Shown: positions 1-6,248 of the stretch, one piece after another | Position numbering within the stretch: the first letter of the stretch is position 1 | How the letters are laid out: every line of letters begins with the position of its first letter | Source of the DNA: Candidatus Bathyarchaeota archaeon | Lineage (GTDB): Archaea; Asgardarchaeota; Lokiarchaeia; Sigyniarchaeales; Sigyniarchaeaceae | Assembly (NCBI GenBank): GCA_014729935.1 | Contig: WJJB01000228.1 | Coordinates: 1-13,730 of the forward strand | Reading direction: 5' to 3' | Length of the DNA stretch: 13,730 nucleotides | Notes under the pieces: model-generated | The model's database searches: none | Seen by the model: the letters and a program-made list of their open reading frames with translations, nothing else | What the model was told of the DNA's origin: nothing | Made by a program: the position numbers and the translations under genes

Positions 1-2
1 AA

Positions 3-128
3 GAAAAGAATATAAGAATTATCACCTCATCTACCGTGGGAACCACGGGAAGTCACGCTTCTGGAGATCGTGTAAGACGGGTCAACAAGACCGCGGTGGT
101 CGATGAAGGAAGAATCCACGCCCTTTAG
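3..128 (+). CDS. tnpB: IS200/IS605-family TnpB, C-terminal fragment (cut by the window edge)
   Basis: An open frame runs from the left edge to a TAG at 126-128 and gives 41 residues. The stretch TVGTTGSHASGDRV followed by a variable polar tail ending in HAL is what follows the third RuvC motif in many archaeal and bacterial TnpB proteins. TnpB is an RNA-guided DNA endonuclease that helps keep its IS200/IS605 transposon. The catalytic RuvC residues and zinc finger would lie outside the window, so it cannot be said whether the gene is intact. The stop codon lies in the loop of the element's right-end hairpin (117-139), the usual overlap of tnpB, omega RNA and right end. The identification rests on the tail pattern plus the adjoining right end and not on a catalytic motif. 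Confidence 0.72.
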   Translation, partial: EKNIRIITSSTVGTTGSHASGDRVRRVNKTAVVDEGRIHAL

Positions 129-150
129 TTTAGGCAGTGATAGTTCAAAG
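116..150 (+). mobile_element. IS200/IS605-type right end and probable omega RNA 3' end
   Basis: CACGCC at 117-122 pairs with GGC at 133-135 and GTG at 137-139, leaving A136 bulged and a 10-base loop. The hairpin is followed after a few bases by TTCAA (144-148). A subterminal imperfect hairpin with a bulged base next to a TCAA cleavage site is typical of IS200/IS605 right ends. A second stem, CCGTGG/CCACGG with a GAA loop (34-48), lies inside the tnpB tail and would belong to the omega RNA scaffold. If transcribed, the guide would be the bases just downstream of about 148. A near-identical copy is at 13108-13141. The exact end of the element cannot be fixed without the empty site. Confidence 0.7.
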
Positions 151-419
151 GAGAAATGTAGAAATGTTACCTTGGAATGGAGTTAATGAATCATGTGTAT
201 GATGGTGGTCCTCCACCCGTAAAAGCTAGTACTTCATGTTCATGAACAAAGCCAGCTTTTCAATGGCACGAGCGGGCATATTCAATAAAAAGAGGTTCCA
301 CCTGGAGCCGCCGCGAAATGCATCATGTCCCGTTGTCACGTGCGGGGCCGCTCACTGTTACCATTCACGACCCATGCGATGATTTTTCCCTTGCCAACCT
401 GATGGACTAACCTGACAGC
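151..419. other. Intergenic region after the IS right end, with a nested hairpin
   Basis: I see no convincing gene here. The main structure is at 221-260: AAAAGCT (221-227) pairs with AGCTTTT (254-260), and between them sits a perfect 12-base palindrome, TGTTCATGAACA (237-248). A weaker CCCG/CGGG pair flanks CACGTG near 329-345. The left part may be the insertion flank of the IS element. The nested hairpin could end transcription coming from the element or be an operator-like palindrome; nothing distinguishes the two. Confidence 0.4.
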
Positions 420-440
420 AGGGAAAAAAAAGGGAGGAGG
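420..440 (-). terminator. Poly-T terminator of the ECF S component gene
   Basis: Read on the minus strand, a pyrimidine tract containing eight consecutive T (A8 on the plus strand, 424-431) starts about nine bases after the stop codon of the gene at 441-1259. Archaeal RNA polymerase stops at such T-runs without needing a hairpin. No hairpin directly precedes it. Confidence 0.55.
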
Positions 441-1259
441 TCATCCGATATCCTTGTCCCGATGGATCTTGATGAGAAGTCCCGTGACGAGAGCGGCGAG
501 GAAAATCGCAACACCTATCAGCCATCCGAAAAATATGCTTTGTAAAGCGCCGGGACTGGTTTCATTAAAACCCGTACCCATCAACAATGCCATCATGAAG
601 ATGATACTCCCGCTCACGACAACTCCAGCAAGGAGATAATCCTGCACGTGCAGGTGGACTTCATCCCCCAGGAGGGTTTCGATGTTTTCCTTGATGACTT
701 GAAGGTTCAAAACAACGGTCATGACCACGGTAATGATGATGATTTCTATCCACGCTTTAATAATGATGGAAAGGATGGAAGCACTTGGTAAACCTATGTA
801 GTTTAAATTCCAGACGGTGAAAATGAACTCTGGAATGTACCCACAGATTCCTGCTATGGGATACATCAAGATGTGGAATTTGCTTTCCTTCTTGAATAAA
901 GGGATGCGTTGCAACGCGTACGAGAGAAATCCAACCGAGACGCCGGTCATTGCTTTTCCTGGAATGAGCATGGGATTCGTGTATTGAAAGGCAGGTATGA
1001 TGCCAACTATCGAAGACGCGCATAGACCTAAGATGGGACCACCGGTGAGCGCCACGATATAGGTACCCACGTGTGATAAATCGACAGACACACCTGCACC
1101 AATTGGAAAGGTAACCGTGGAGAAAAGGGAGAGGGAAAGTCCAACGGCAGCCATCATTGCCACGAATGCAATAGATTTCGAGTGAAATACTTTATCCTGT
1201 GTTTCTTTCATGGAATCACCATCTACAGGGCTATCCATGCGAGATTCGTTCGTTTTCAT
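441..1259 (-). CDS. ECF transporter S component (substrate-binding membrane subunit)
   Basis: This 272-residue membrane protein has about seven hydrophobic segments (roughly residues 27-47, 64-90, 100-118, 128-150, 165-186, 208-228, 242-264). The signature region is residues 58-104: SVDLSHVGTYIVALTGGP, then a Gly/Ala-rich helix and a loop ending in PGKAM. It resembles S components of energy-coupling-factor importers, which bind a vitamin or other micronutrient and work with the EcfT and EcfA subunits. Those partners are not in the window, as is usual for group II ECF systems that share one energising module. The substrate cannot be read from the sequence. I chose the ATG at 1257-1259 because GAGGT lies ten bases upstream; the frame also opens at a TTG 39 bases earlier, which lacks that site. 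The final helix pair makes the protein longer than typical S components. Confidence 0.75.
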   Translation of the reverse strand: MKTNESRMDSPVDGDSMKETQDKVFHSKSIAFVAMMAAVGLSLSLFSTVTFPIGAGVSVDLSHVGTYIVALTGGPILGLCASSIVGIIPAFQYTNPMLIPGKAMTGVSVGFLSYALQRIPLFKKESKFHILMYPIAGICGYIPEFIFTVWNLNYIGLPSASILSIIIKAWIEIIIITVVMTVVLNLQVIKENIETLLGDEVHLHVQDYLLAGVVVSGSIIFMMALLMGTGFNETSPGALQSIFFGWLIGVAIFLAALVTGLLIKIHRDKDIG

Positions 1260-1301
1260 GATTAAATCATACCTCGGTGGGAGGTAACTCGATTTCAAGT
1301 A

Positions 1302-1352
1302 ATAGGTTTTTATCGGGTCTATCCTTATGAGCCCGGTCGTGGATAAAAACCT
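1302..1352. promoter_or_regulatory. Divergent promoter region with an 11-base inverted repeat
   Basis: AGGTTTTTATC (1304-1314) and its exact reverse complement GATAAAAACCT (1342-1352) flank a 27-base spacer between the ECF gene and the methionine-rich gene. Both arms are TATA-like. They may be the two divergent TATA boxes, with start sites about 25 bases away on each strand, or an operator for one regulator. Which arm serves which gene is ambiguous because the arms could be read outward or across each other. The plus-strand leader to the ATG at 1474 would be roughly 100 bases; another TATA-like TTTATG lies near 1413. Confidence 0.45.
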
Positions 1353-1473
1353 TTGTTTAACACATCATCATTACTCGATCTTGGAGGTATTTTTCAGGTT
1401 CGATCCCACAGGTTTATGTTCCTCCACCGGCTAGAATTACGCGAGAAAGCGTCTACCTTGGTTGATCTCCACG

Positions 1474-2382
1474 ATGAAAGACACGGAAAAGTATTTCAGG
1501 AAATTAGCAAGAAAATCATTAAAGAACATCGAGAAAAGCGAACATGAAGCCATTCAGGAACGCCTCATGTCATGCATCTCTATCATCCACCCTCAGGACA
1601 TGGCGATGGTGGATACCTTGGCATATTTCATGGCTCGGGCGTATCTTGATAACAAGAATCTCTTTTACACATTGTTTCCCTTCTTAATTGATTTCTTGCG
1701 AAACAATCCATCAATCCCGATCCTTGAACGCATGCTAAAGGTCAAGGGATTCAACACGGCTCACATGTCCTCCATTTTCATGCATCTAGTTGATGCTGGT
1801 GTGTTCTCGGTGTTTGACCTTAAGAACTTCATCCCGGCAAGGTCACCTGCCACCACCAAGATCGCCCTGCTATCAAAATTACTGAAAAAGGCACCAGCGG
1901 GAGTCATGCAGGATGTCTGCTTGGAGGCACTCGTGGAAACCATCATGCCCGCCTCCATTTCTCAACCAACTCCAGAATCCATGATGTCCCCGTCTTTCCT
2001 CGGTGACATGCTTGGCACTGCACAAATATTGGTGATGTTGCACCGGAAGGGATATCCAGTGGATTTAGTGTTCCAAAAAATGGGAGAAATCCACGGCCCG
2101 CAAATGGTATTGATGATAATGATGATGTTCCCGCAGGTAGGCATGAAGGAACAGGAGGTGCAAGAACTTCTTTCCAAGTTGGATAATCCCGCGTTCCAAC
2201 AAATGTACGAGCAGGCGAAGCGCATGATGGACAAGATGCTTCCCCAAGGGGCGAGCAGGGACATGATGCAAGAAGGAATGTTTAGTGGGATGGTGGGCGG
2301 ATCAAACATGGCACGCAACCCACTTCTCAAGAAATTGTACTCCCGTCTATTCAAGCTTTTCGGCAGATTTGGTAGGTTTTAA
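1474..2382 (+). CDS. Methionine-rich helical protein of unknown function
   Basis: I do not recognise a family for these 302 residues. The protein looks mostly helical. Its N-terminus (1-30) is charged, with many Lys and Glu. Residues 40-160 alternate hydrophobic helices and short loops. From about 170 to 280 methionine is extreme: 20 of about 110 residues, including an MVLMIMMM stretch (211-218) and an MMDKMLPQ stretch (251-258). The C-terminus (285-302) is basic and amphipathic, with repeated Leu/Phe and Lys/Arg ending in FGRFGRF, and could touch a membrane or nucleic acid. There is no obvious signal peptide or long transmembrane segment. ATG 1474 is chosen; an in-frame TTG at 1462 is the alternative, and neither has a clear SD. 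The resemblance to the methionine-rich M domain of SRP54 is compositional only and does not establish a function. Confidence 0.7.
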   Translation: MKDTEKYFRKLARKSLKNIEKSEHEAIQERLMSCISIIHPQDMAMVDTLAYFMARAYLDNKNLFYTLFPFLIDFLRNNPSIPILERMLKVKGFNTAHMSSIFMHLVDAGVFSVFDLKNFIPARSPATTKIALLSKLLKKAPAGVMQDVCLEALVETIMPASISQPTPESMMSPSFLGDMLGTAQILVMLHRKGYPVDLVFQKMGEIHGPQMVLMIMMMFPQVGMKEQEVQELLSKLDNPAFQQMYEQAKRMMDKMLPQGASRDMMQEGMFSGMVGGSNMARNPLLKKLYSRLFKLFGRFGRF

Positions 2383-2384
2383 GA

Positions 2385-2412
2385 GGGACGGCTTGCTCAG
2401 TAGTCACGTCCC
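2385..2412 (+). terminator. Hairpin after the methionine-rich gene
   Basis: GGGACG (2385-2390) and CGTCCC (2407-2412) form a six-pair stem with a 16-base loop, starting two bases after the stop codon. A second perfect six-pair stem, CTTGGT/ACCAAG with loop GATG, follows at 2438-2453. There is no T-run, so this could be a processing or stability structure and not a strict terminator. Confidence 0.35.
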
Positions 2413-2471
2413 GCGATGAAGAAATAAACAGTCCGACCTTGGTGATGACCAAGATATGATGACTTATAGTT

Positions 2472-2486
2472 ACTCCGAGCGGGAGT
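2472..2486 (-). terminator. Hairpin just downstream of dapF
   Basis: ACTCC (2472-2476) and GGAGT (2482-2486) form a small GC-containing hairpin five bases beyond the dapF stop codon, read on the minus strand. There is no strong T-run, so the evidence is position and symmetry only. Confidence 0.3.
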
Positions 2487-2491
2487 TCTTC

Positions 2492-3370
2492 TCAATCGTA
2501 TTGTAACGAGTAGTTTTCCATCACACCATCAAACGCGTGCACCGAGGGGCCGCGCATGAGCACCTTGCTACCATCGTACGTTATGAAGAGATCACCGCCT
2601 TGCAGGTGCACGGTGATCTCCTTGTTCTTATCAAGATGCCCCAAGAGGGATCCAGCAACCACCGAAGCGCATGCTCCTGTTCCACACGCCAAGGTCATTC
2701 CGCAACCACGTTCGTAAACAAGCATGTCTATTTCCACGGGTGAGATGACCCGGATGAATTCAACATTCACCCGGTTGGGAAACATGGGATGGGATTCCAC
2801 CACGGGACCGAGGTTCATTGTCTCCTCGACGGAGATCTCGTCCCTGAAAAATACCGCGTGGGGATTTCCCATGGAAACGGCGGTAAACTCTAGAGACTCG
2901 CCCTTCACGGTGATGGGAATGCGCGTGTTATCACCCTTGCCTGCCACGGGAATTTTCTCCCGTTCAAGAATCGGTGCACCCATGTCCACCGTGACTGATG
3001 TGACCACATCTTGGTTAAAATGCACCCGTGGAACCACTAAACCAGCCAAAGTTTCCACGTCGATCACCTCCTTTTCCAAGATTTTTTTATCATGAAGATA
3101 TTTCGCAAAGCATCGAATTCCATTCCCGCACATTTCCCCCACGCTGCCGTCAGCATTGAAGTATGAGAATCTCACGTCCCGGGTGGTCGATGGTTCGACA
3201 AGAATGATCCCGTCTGCACCAATGCTGAAATGCCGCCTGCACAAATCCTTGGCAAGGGCGCCACACGCATCTACAGGTACCATTCCAGTCCTGTTATCAA
3301 GCAAGATGAAATCATTACCCGTGCCGTGATACTTGGAGAATTGCAGTGCATCCTTCACGAAAGAGGGCAT
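2492..3370 (-). CDS. dapF: Diaminopimelate epimerase
   Basis: This 292-residue protein interconverts LL- and meso-diaminopimelate, the penultimate step of the diaminopimelate route to lysine, in the cytoplasm. Family hallmarks are complete: KYHGTGNDF near the N-terminus (13-21), the first catalytic cysteine in GEMCGNGIR (Cys81), MGNPHAVFF (167-175), and ERGCGMTLACGTGACAS, which holds the second catalytic cysteine (Cys229) and the substrate-contacting Glu-Arg pair (220-221). Length is normal for the family. The ATG at 3370 is fixed by an in-frame TAA 12 bases upstream. No SD sits close to it, but a strong GGAGG lies about 46 bases upstream in front of a nine-codon reading frame (see 3380-3420). 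An aminotransferase lies upstream on the same strand; a link through amino-acid metabolism is plausible but the 295-base gap argues against a tight operon. Confidence 0.96.
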   Translation of the reverse strand: MPSFVKDALQFSKYHGTGNDFILLDNRTGMVPVDACGALAKDLCRRHFSIGADGIILVEPSTTRDVRFSYFNADGSVGEMCGNGIRCFAKYLHDKKILEKEVIDVETLAGLVVPRVHFNQDVVTSVTVDMGAPILEREKIPVAGKGDNTRIPITVKGESLEFTAVSMGNPHAVFFRDEISVEETMNLGPVVESHPMFPNRVNVEFIRVISPVEIDMLVYERGCGMTLACGTGACASVVAGSLLGHLDKNKEITVHLQGGDLFITYDGSKVLMRGPSVHAFDGVMENYSLQYD

Positions 3371-3379
3371 ATTTGATCG

Positions 3380-3420
3380 TTACCACTGGTCCATTAAATG
3401 GTTTTCCAAGGAAATCCTCC
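3380..3420 (-). promoter_or_regulatory. SD and nine-codon leader reading frame before dapF
   Basis: On the minus strand GGAGG (3416-3420) is followed after six bases by TTG (3407-3409), then eight more sense codons reading ENHLMDQW and a TAA (3380-3382). The TAA is in the same frame as dapF and ten bases short of its ATG, so the dapF frame is open from an SD-led start except for this stop. It may be a translated leader that delivers ribosomes to dapF, or chance. It contains no run of lysine codons that would suggest classic attenuation. Confidence 0.3.
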
Positions 3421-3440
3421 TGTTCCAAGACGGTATCGCA

Positions 3441-3451
3441 ATCTTTAAATA
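3441..3451 (-). promoter_or_regulatory. Possible TATA box for dapF
   Basis: The minus strand reads TATTTAAAGAT, a good match to archaeal TATA boxes (TTTAAA core 3444-3449). A start site about 25 bases downstream would fall near 3420, immediately before the GGAGG of the leader frame. A second AT-rich TATA-like stretch is near 3482-3495. Confidence 0.45.
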
Positions 3452-3525
3452 CGATCGTGGTCCAAACCGACGTTTTTACTAGAGTATTTAATAACACCCG
3501 CTGGTTTTCCTAATTCAGATGATTC

Positions 3526-3595
3526 GACCAGGTGCAGGCATGTCCACCTGAACATGGAGGCATGGTCAACCACGCATGCCGGCAATCACCTGGTC
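3526..3595 (-). other. Large imperfect hairpin between the aminotransferase and dapF
   Basis: GACCAGGTG (3526-3534) is exactly complementary to CACCTGGTC (3587-3595). Two bases inside the left arm, GGCATG (3537-3542) pairs with CATGCC (3575-3580), giving a two-tier stem of 15 pairs separated by a 2-by-6 internal loop. The apical part contains a further TCCA/TGGA pair (3543-3546, 3555-3558) and a second copy of GGCATG. It lies about 70 bases past the aminotransferase stop and upstream of the dapF TATA-like box, so it is more likely a 3' structure of the aminotransferase transcript than part of the dapF leader. No known riboswitch class is recognised. Confidence 0.45.
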
Positions 3596-3665
3596 CATCA
3601 TTACTTCTCCACTCGTTTTAACCTCAAATCGCCCCTGACCTTGTGTGGTGGGTTGGATTGATGCC

Positions 3666-4832
3666 TTAATGCAACCGTTCTAGCAATTCAACAGCACGAT
3701 TCAAGGTTTCTTCCTTCTTGCAGAAGCAAAAACGCGTCATGCTTTTTCCTTTCCCATCTCTCGAAAAGAAAGATTCGCCTGGTACCGTCGCAATGCCGAC
3801 TTCTTCCAGCAGGTTCATGGCAAGATCCATCGAGGAATGGAGCGCCTTGGATGACATGTACTCCTTGCAATCGCACATGATATAATACGCGCCCCGTGGT
3901 TGTATCGGGTGCAGCCCGGCAGCGTCGATCGCATTGAAGATGGTTTCCCTTGCTTTCGAGTAAAAGGCGCTTAACCAATCATAATATCCTTGCTCCATGG
4001 CTAGTGCCCGTGCTGCGCCTTCCTGCAAGGGTGCTGGAGCTCCAACGGTGAGAAAATCATGCACCTTCTTGATCTCTGCCGTGATTTCCTCGCACGCGAG
4101 CGTCCATCCCACCCGCCACCCCGTGAGTGAATACGTTTTCGAGATTGAATTGATGGTGATGGAGTGATCATGCATTTCGGGGAGTGATGCGATGGACACG
4201 TGCTCCTGACCATCATAAATAATGTGCTCGTAGATTTCATCGGTGATAGCGATGCAATCATGCTGTAAACATAAGTTTATTACCTGTTCCAGCTCCTTCC
4301 TGGAGAATACCTTCCCGGTGGGATTATTTGGCGTGTTAATGATGATCGCTTTCGTATTCTCAGTGAATACTCGTTCCAGCTCATCCAAGTGGAAATCCCA
4401 AGATGGTGGATGCAACGAGACATACCGTGGGTTTGCACCTGAAAGCAGGCAATCAGGACCGTAATTCTCGTAAAACGGTTCGAAGATGATCACCTCATCT
4501 CCCGGGTTGATGACGGCTTTCAAGGATGCGATCATCGCCTCTGTTGCCCCACAGGTCACGGTAACCATGCGCTCGGGGTCTATCTCGAGATTATTGTACC
4601 AAGATACCTTCCTTCCGATGGCTTCACGCAGGGATTGGCTTCCCCACGTGATGGAATACTGGTTGATATCTCTTTTAATTGCCTCGATGGCAGCTGCCTT
4701 GATTTCTTTTCGGGCCGAAAAATCGGGAAAACCTTGAGCCAAGTTGATCGATCCGGGGTACTTTCGTGCGATACGGGTCATTTCCCTGATAACGGACTCA
4801 GAGAACTGCTTGGTGGTCCGGGAAAGGTTCAT
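3666..4832 (-). CDS. PLP-dependent aminotransferase, class I/II
   Basis: This 388-residue protein has the full fold-type I aminotransferase pattern: SINLAQGFPDF near the start (28-38), NTPNNPTGK (166-174), DEIYE (198-202) with the cofactor-binding Asp and Tyr, SISKTYSLTGWRVGW with the Schiff-base Lys232 and the phosphate-binding Arg240, and a substrate-carboxylate Arg in MTRFCF (about 367). The opening NLAQGFPDF pattern and overall length fit the kynurenine/methionine/glutamine aminotransferase branch (YbdL/KAT-like) better than LL-diaminopimelate aminotransferase (DapL). The amino donor and acceptor cannot be read from sequence. The ATG at 4832 has no SD and a TATA-like element about 29 bases upstream, so the mRNA is probably leaderless. 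dapF lies downstream on the same strand. Confidence 0.9.
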   Translation of the reverse strand: MNLSRTTKQFSESVIREMTRIARKYPGSINLAQGFPDFSARKEIKAAAIEAIKRDINQYSITWGSQSLREAIGRKVSWYNNLEIDPERMVTVTCGATEAMIASLKAVINPGDEVIIFEPFYENYGPDCLLSGANPRYVSLHPPSWDFHLDELERVFTENTKAIIINTPNNPTGKVFSRKELEQVINLCLQHDCIAITDEIYEHIIYDGQEHVSIASLPEMHDHSITINSISKTYSLTGWRVGWTLACEEITAEIKKVHDFLTVGAPAPLQEGAARALAMEQGYYDWLSAFYSKARETIFNAIDAAGLHPIQPRGAYYIMCDCKEYMSSKALHSSMDLAMNLLEEVGIATVPGESFFSRDGKGKSMTRFCFCKKEETLNRAVELLERLH

Positions 4833-4896
4833 GCTAAAATGGATGACTCGGGAGCAATTATACTTTAATTCCTTCTCTCACGAATAGCCTTGCATC
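4833..4896. promoter_or_regulatory. Shared divergent promoter, aminotransferase and MFS gene
   Basis: Only 64 bases separate the two start codons. The single AT-rich block AATTATACTTTAATT (4856-4870) is TATA-like on both strands (plus ATTATACTTTAA, minus TTAAAGTATAAT). It is centred about 36 bases from the plus-strand ATG and about 30 from the minus-strand ATG, distances expected for leaderless or nearly leaderless transcripts. Neither gene has an SD. One block serving both directions would couple or make exclusive the two promoters. Confidence 0.5.
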
Positions 4897-6138
4897 ATGG
4901 AGCAGCGAAACTTGTGGGCGTTGCTTGCCATCAACTTCGGGGCTGCTGTCTACTGGCAAGTGGAGAATTTTTGGATCAACCTTTATTGGACAAGGGAAAT
5001 CAACGATAGTGCCTTTAACGTGTCTCTCATGGTATCCATCTCCGCAATAGTTGGCGTCCTGACGCACATTTTTATTGGCGCCTTATCTGATTCCAGCAAA
5101 AGTATGTTCGGCCGCAGGAGGGTATTCATCCTTTGGGGGGGAATGCTAGGAGCGGGATTCATGGCACTCTTCCCGCTAATCAAGCTCGCCCTTCCCGACG
5201 TGGCGCTTGCCCTCTTACTCGCCATTATCCTGGACATTCTCATCACCTTCTTTGGTGACATGACCACCCCTACCCGCATTGCACTAATTACAGAGCATTC
5301 CGTGAAGCAGGAACGGGGAAGGATAAACGCGTCCTTGGCAGTTGCAATGGGAGGTGGGAGTGGATTGGTGATGTTGATCTACACGTTCGATTTTTTGGAG
5401 GATGATGGGTATTTCTACATGGCAAGCGCATGGATGATCATCGGATCCTTGGTATGCATCTATCTAATTGATGATCCTCCGATTCCCGATAATGAGTTAA
5501 CATTCTCGAAATGCATCACGAGGATAATCAACAAGGAGTCTTACCGCGAGAACCGTGATTTTTATCACCTGCTCATCTTGCTTTTCATCATCATGCTTGG
5601 TAACAACACGTACCTCCATTTCGTGTATATTTATGCAGAGAAGGGACTGGGTTTTAACCAATCCCAAGTTGGTCTCATGGGAGTCATCAACATGATCATG
5701 ATATCGGCTATTTCACTTCCATTGCTGGCAGTATCAGACCGGGTCGGAAGGAAACCCGTGTCCATCATTACCATCGTGCTATCATGCATCCCTCTCGTCC
5801 TACTCTCCTTTCAGCCAATTCCGGACCCATGGATGATGGCAACATGCTCGGGATGTGCCGCTGGATTCGTGACCGCAAATAATTTAACGCTGCAATCGTG
5901 GCTTCAAGATCTATGCCCACCCACCATGAAGGCATCTCTCTTGGCATACATCATGGTCTTCTCTGTGATCCCGATGGCACCGGGATCCTTGCTTGGGGGT
6001 TTCATAGCCGACTCGCTTGCGGTTCCCCCCTCCTTGTATAGCCCAGCGTTCTTCGGCATAGCCGCGCTGATCATGGGAATTTCGGTACCAGGATTAGCTA
6101 GGGTAAGGGAAACGGTGATAAGGCATGTAGACGAGTGA
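4897..6138 (+). CDS. MFS transporter, GPH/SLC45-like, probable sugar or cation symporter
   Basis: The product has 413 residues and about twelve hydrophobic segments in two halves, with a polar central loop at about 192-222. The cytoplasmic loop between helices 2 and 3 carries the MFS motif A variant GALSDSSKSMFGRRR (61-75), and the equivalent loop in the second half reads LAVSDRVGRKP (277-287). The start, AINFGAAVYWQVENFWINLY, and the long acidic/basic motif A loop resemble sugar-cation symporters of the GPH and SLC45 groups, so a glycoside or sugar is a reasonable guess. The substrate is not determined by sequence. ATG 4897 has no SD and a TATA-like element at leaderless distance. The family 4 glycosidase further right could act on its cargo, but that link is inference. 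Confidence 0.85.
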   Translation: MEQRNLWALLAINFGAAVYWQVENFWINLYWTREINDSAFNVSLMVSISAIVGVLTHIFIGALSDSSKSMFGRRRVFILWGGMLGAGFMALFPLIKLALPDVALALLLAIILDILITFFGDMTTPTRIALITEHSVKQERGRINASLAVAMGGGSGLVMLIYTFDFLEDDGYFYMASAWMIIGSLVCIYLIDDPPIPDNELTFSKCITRIINKESYRENRDFYHLLILLFIIMLGNNTYLHFVYIYAEKGLGFNQSQVGLMGVINMIMISAISLPLLAVSDRVGRKPVSIITIVLSCIPLVLLSFQPIPDPWMMATCSGCAAGFVTANNLTLQSWLQDLCPPTMKASLLAYIMVFSVIPMAPGSLLGGFIADSLAVPPSLYSPAFFGIAALIMGISVPGLARVRETVIRHVDE

Positions 6139-6170
6139 TTGTGTTCCTTAGACTTCTTGAAAAAATTTTG

Positions 6171-6190
6171 GCCCACTTTAACCAATGGGC
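6171..6190. terminator. Hairpin between the convergent MFS and U32 genes
   Basis: GCCCA (6171-6175) and TGGGC (6186-6190) enclose a ten-base loop, about 30 bases past the MFS stop codon and about 60 bases past the U32 stop on the other strand. It is preceded by an A6T4 stretch. It could serve either gene; archaeal termination does not strictly need it. Confidence 0.4.
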
Positions 6191-6248
6191 GTGGATTTCT
6201 GGCGGAACGTCCATAAAAGCAAGCTTCTTGGGAGGATCAAGGTAATAA

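Noticed and set aside
2401..2470. A box C/D guide RNA suggested by ATGATGA near 2456
   Set aside because: No CTGA box D lies at a suitable distance and no paired C'/D' boxes are present.
3315..3497. A 60-codon frame overlapping the dapF start on the same strand
   Set aside because: It starts at a GTG inside AT-rich promoter-like sequence and overlaps the coding start of a certain gene in another frame.
3666..4832. LL-diaminopimelate aminotransferase (DapL), suggested by the neighbouring dapF
   Set aside because: The N-terminal SINLAQGFPDF pattern and the length fit the KAT/YbdL-like branch better; the neighbourhood alone is too weak to assign DapL.
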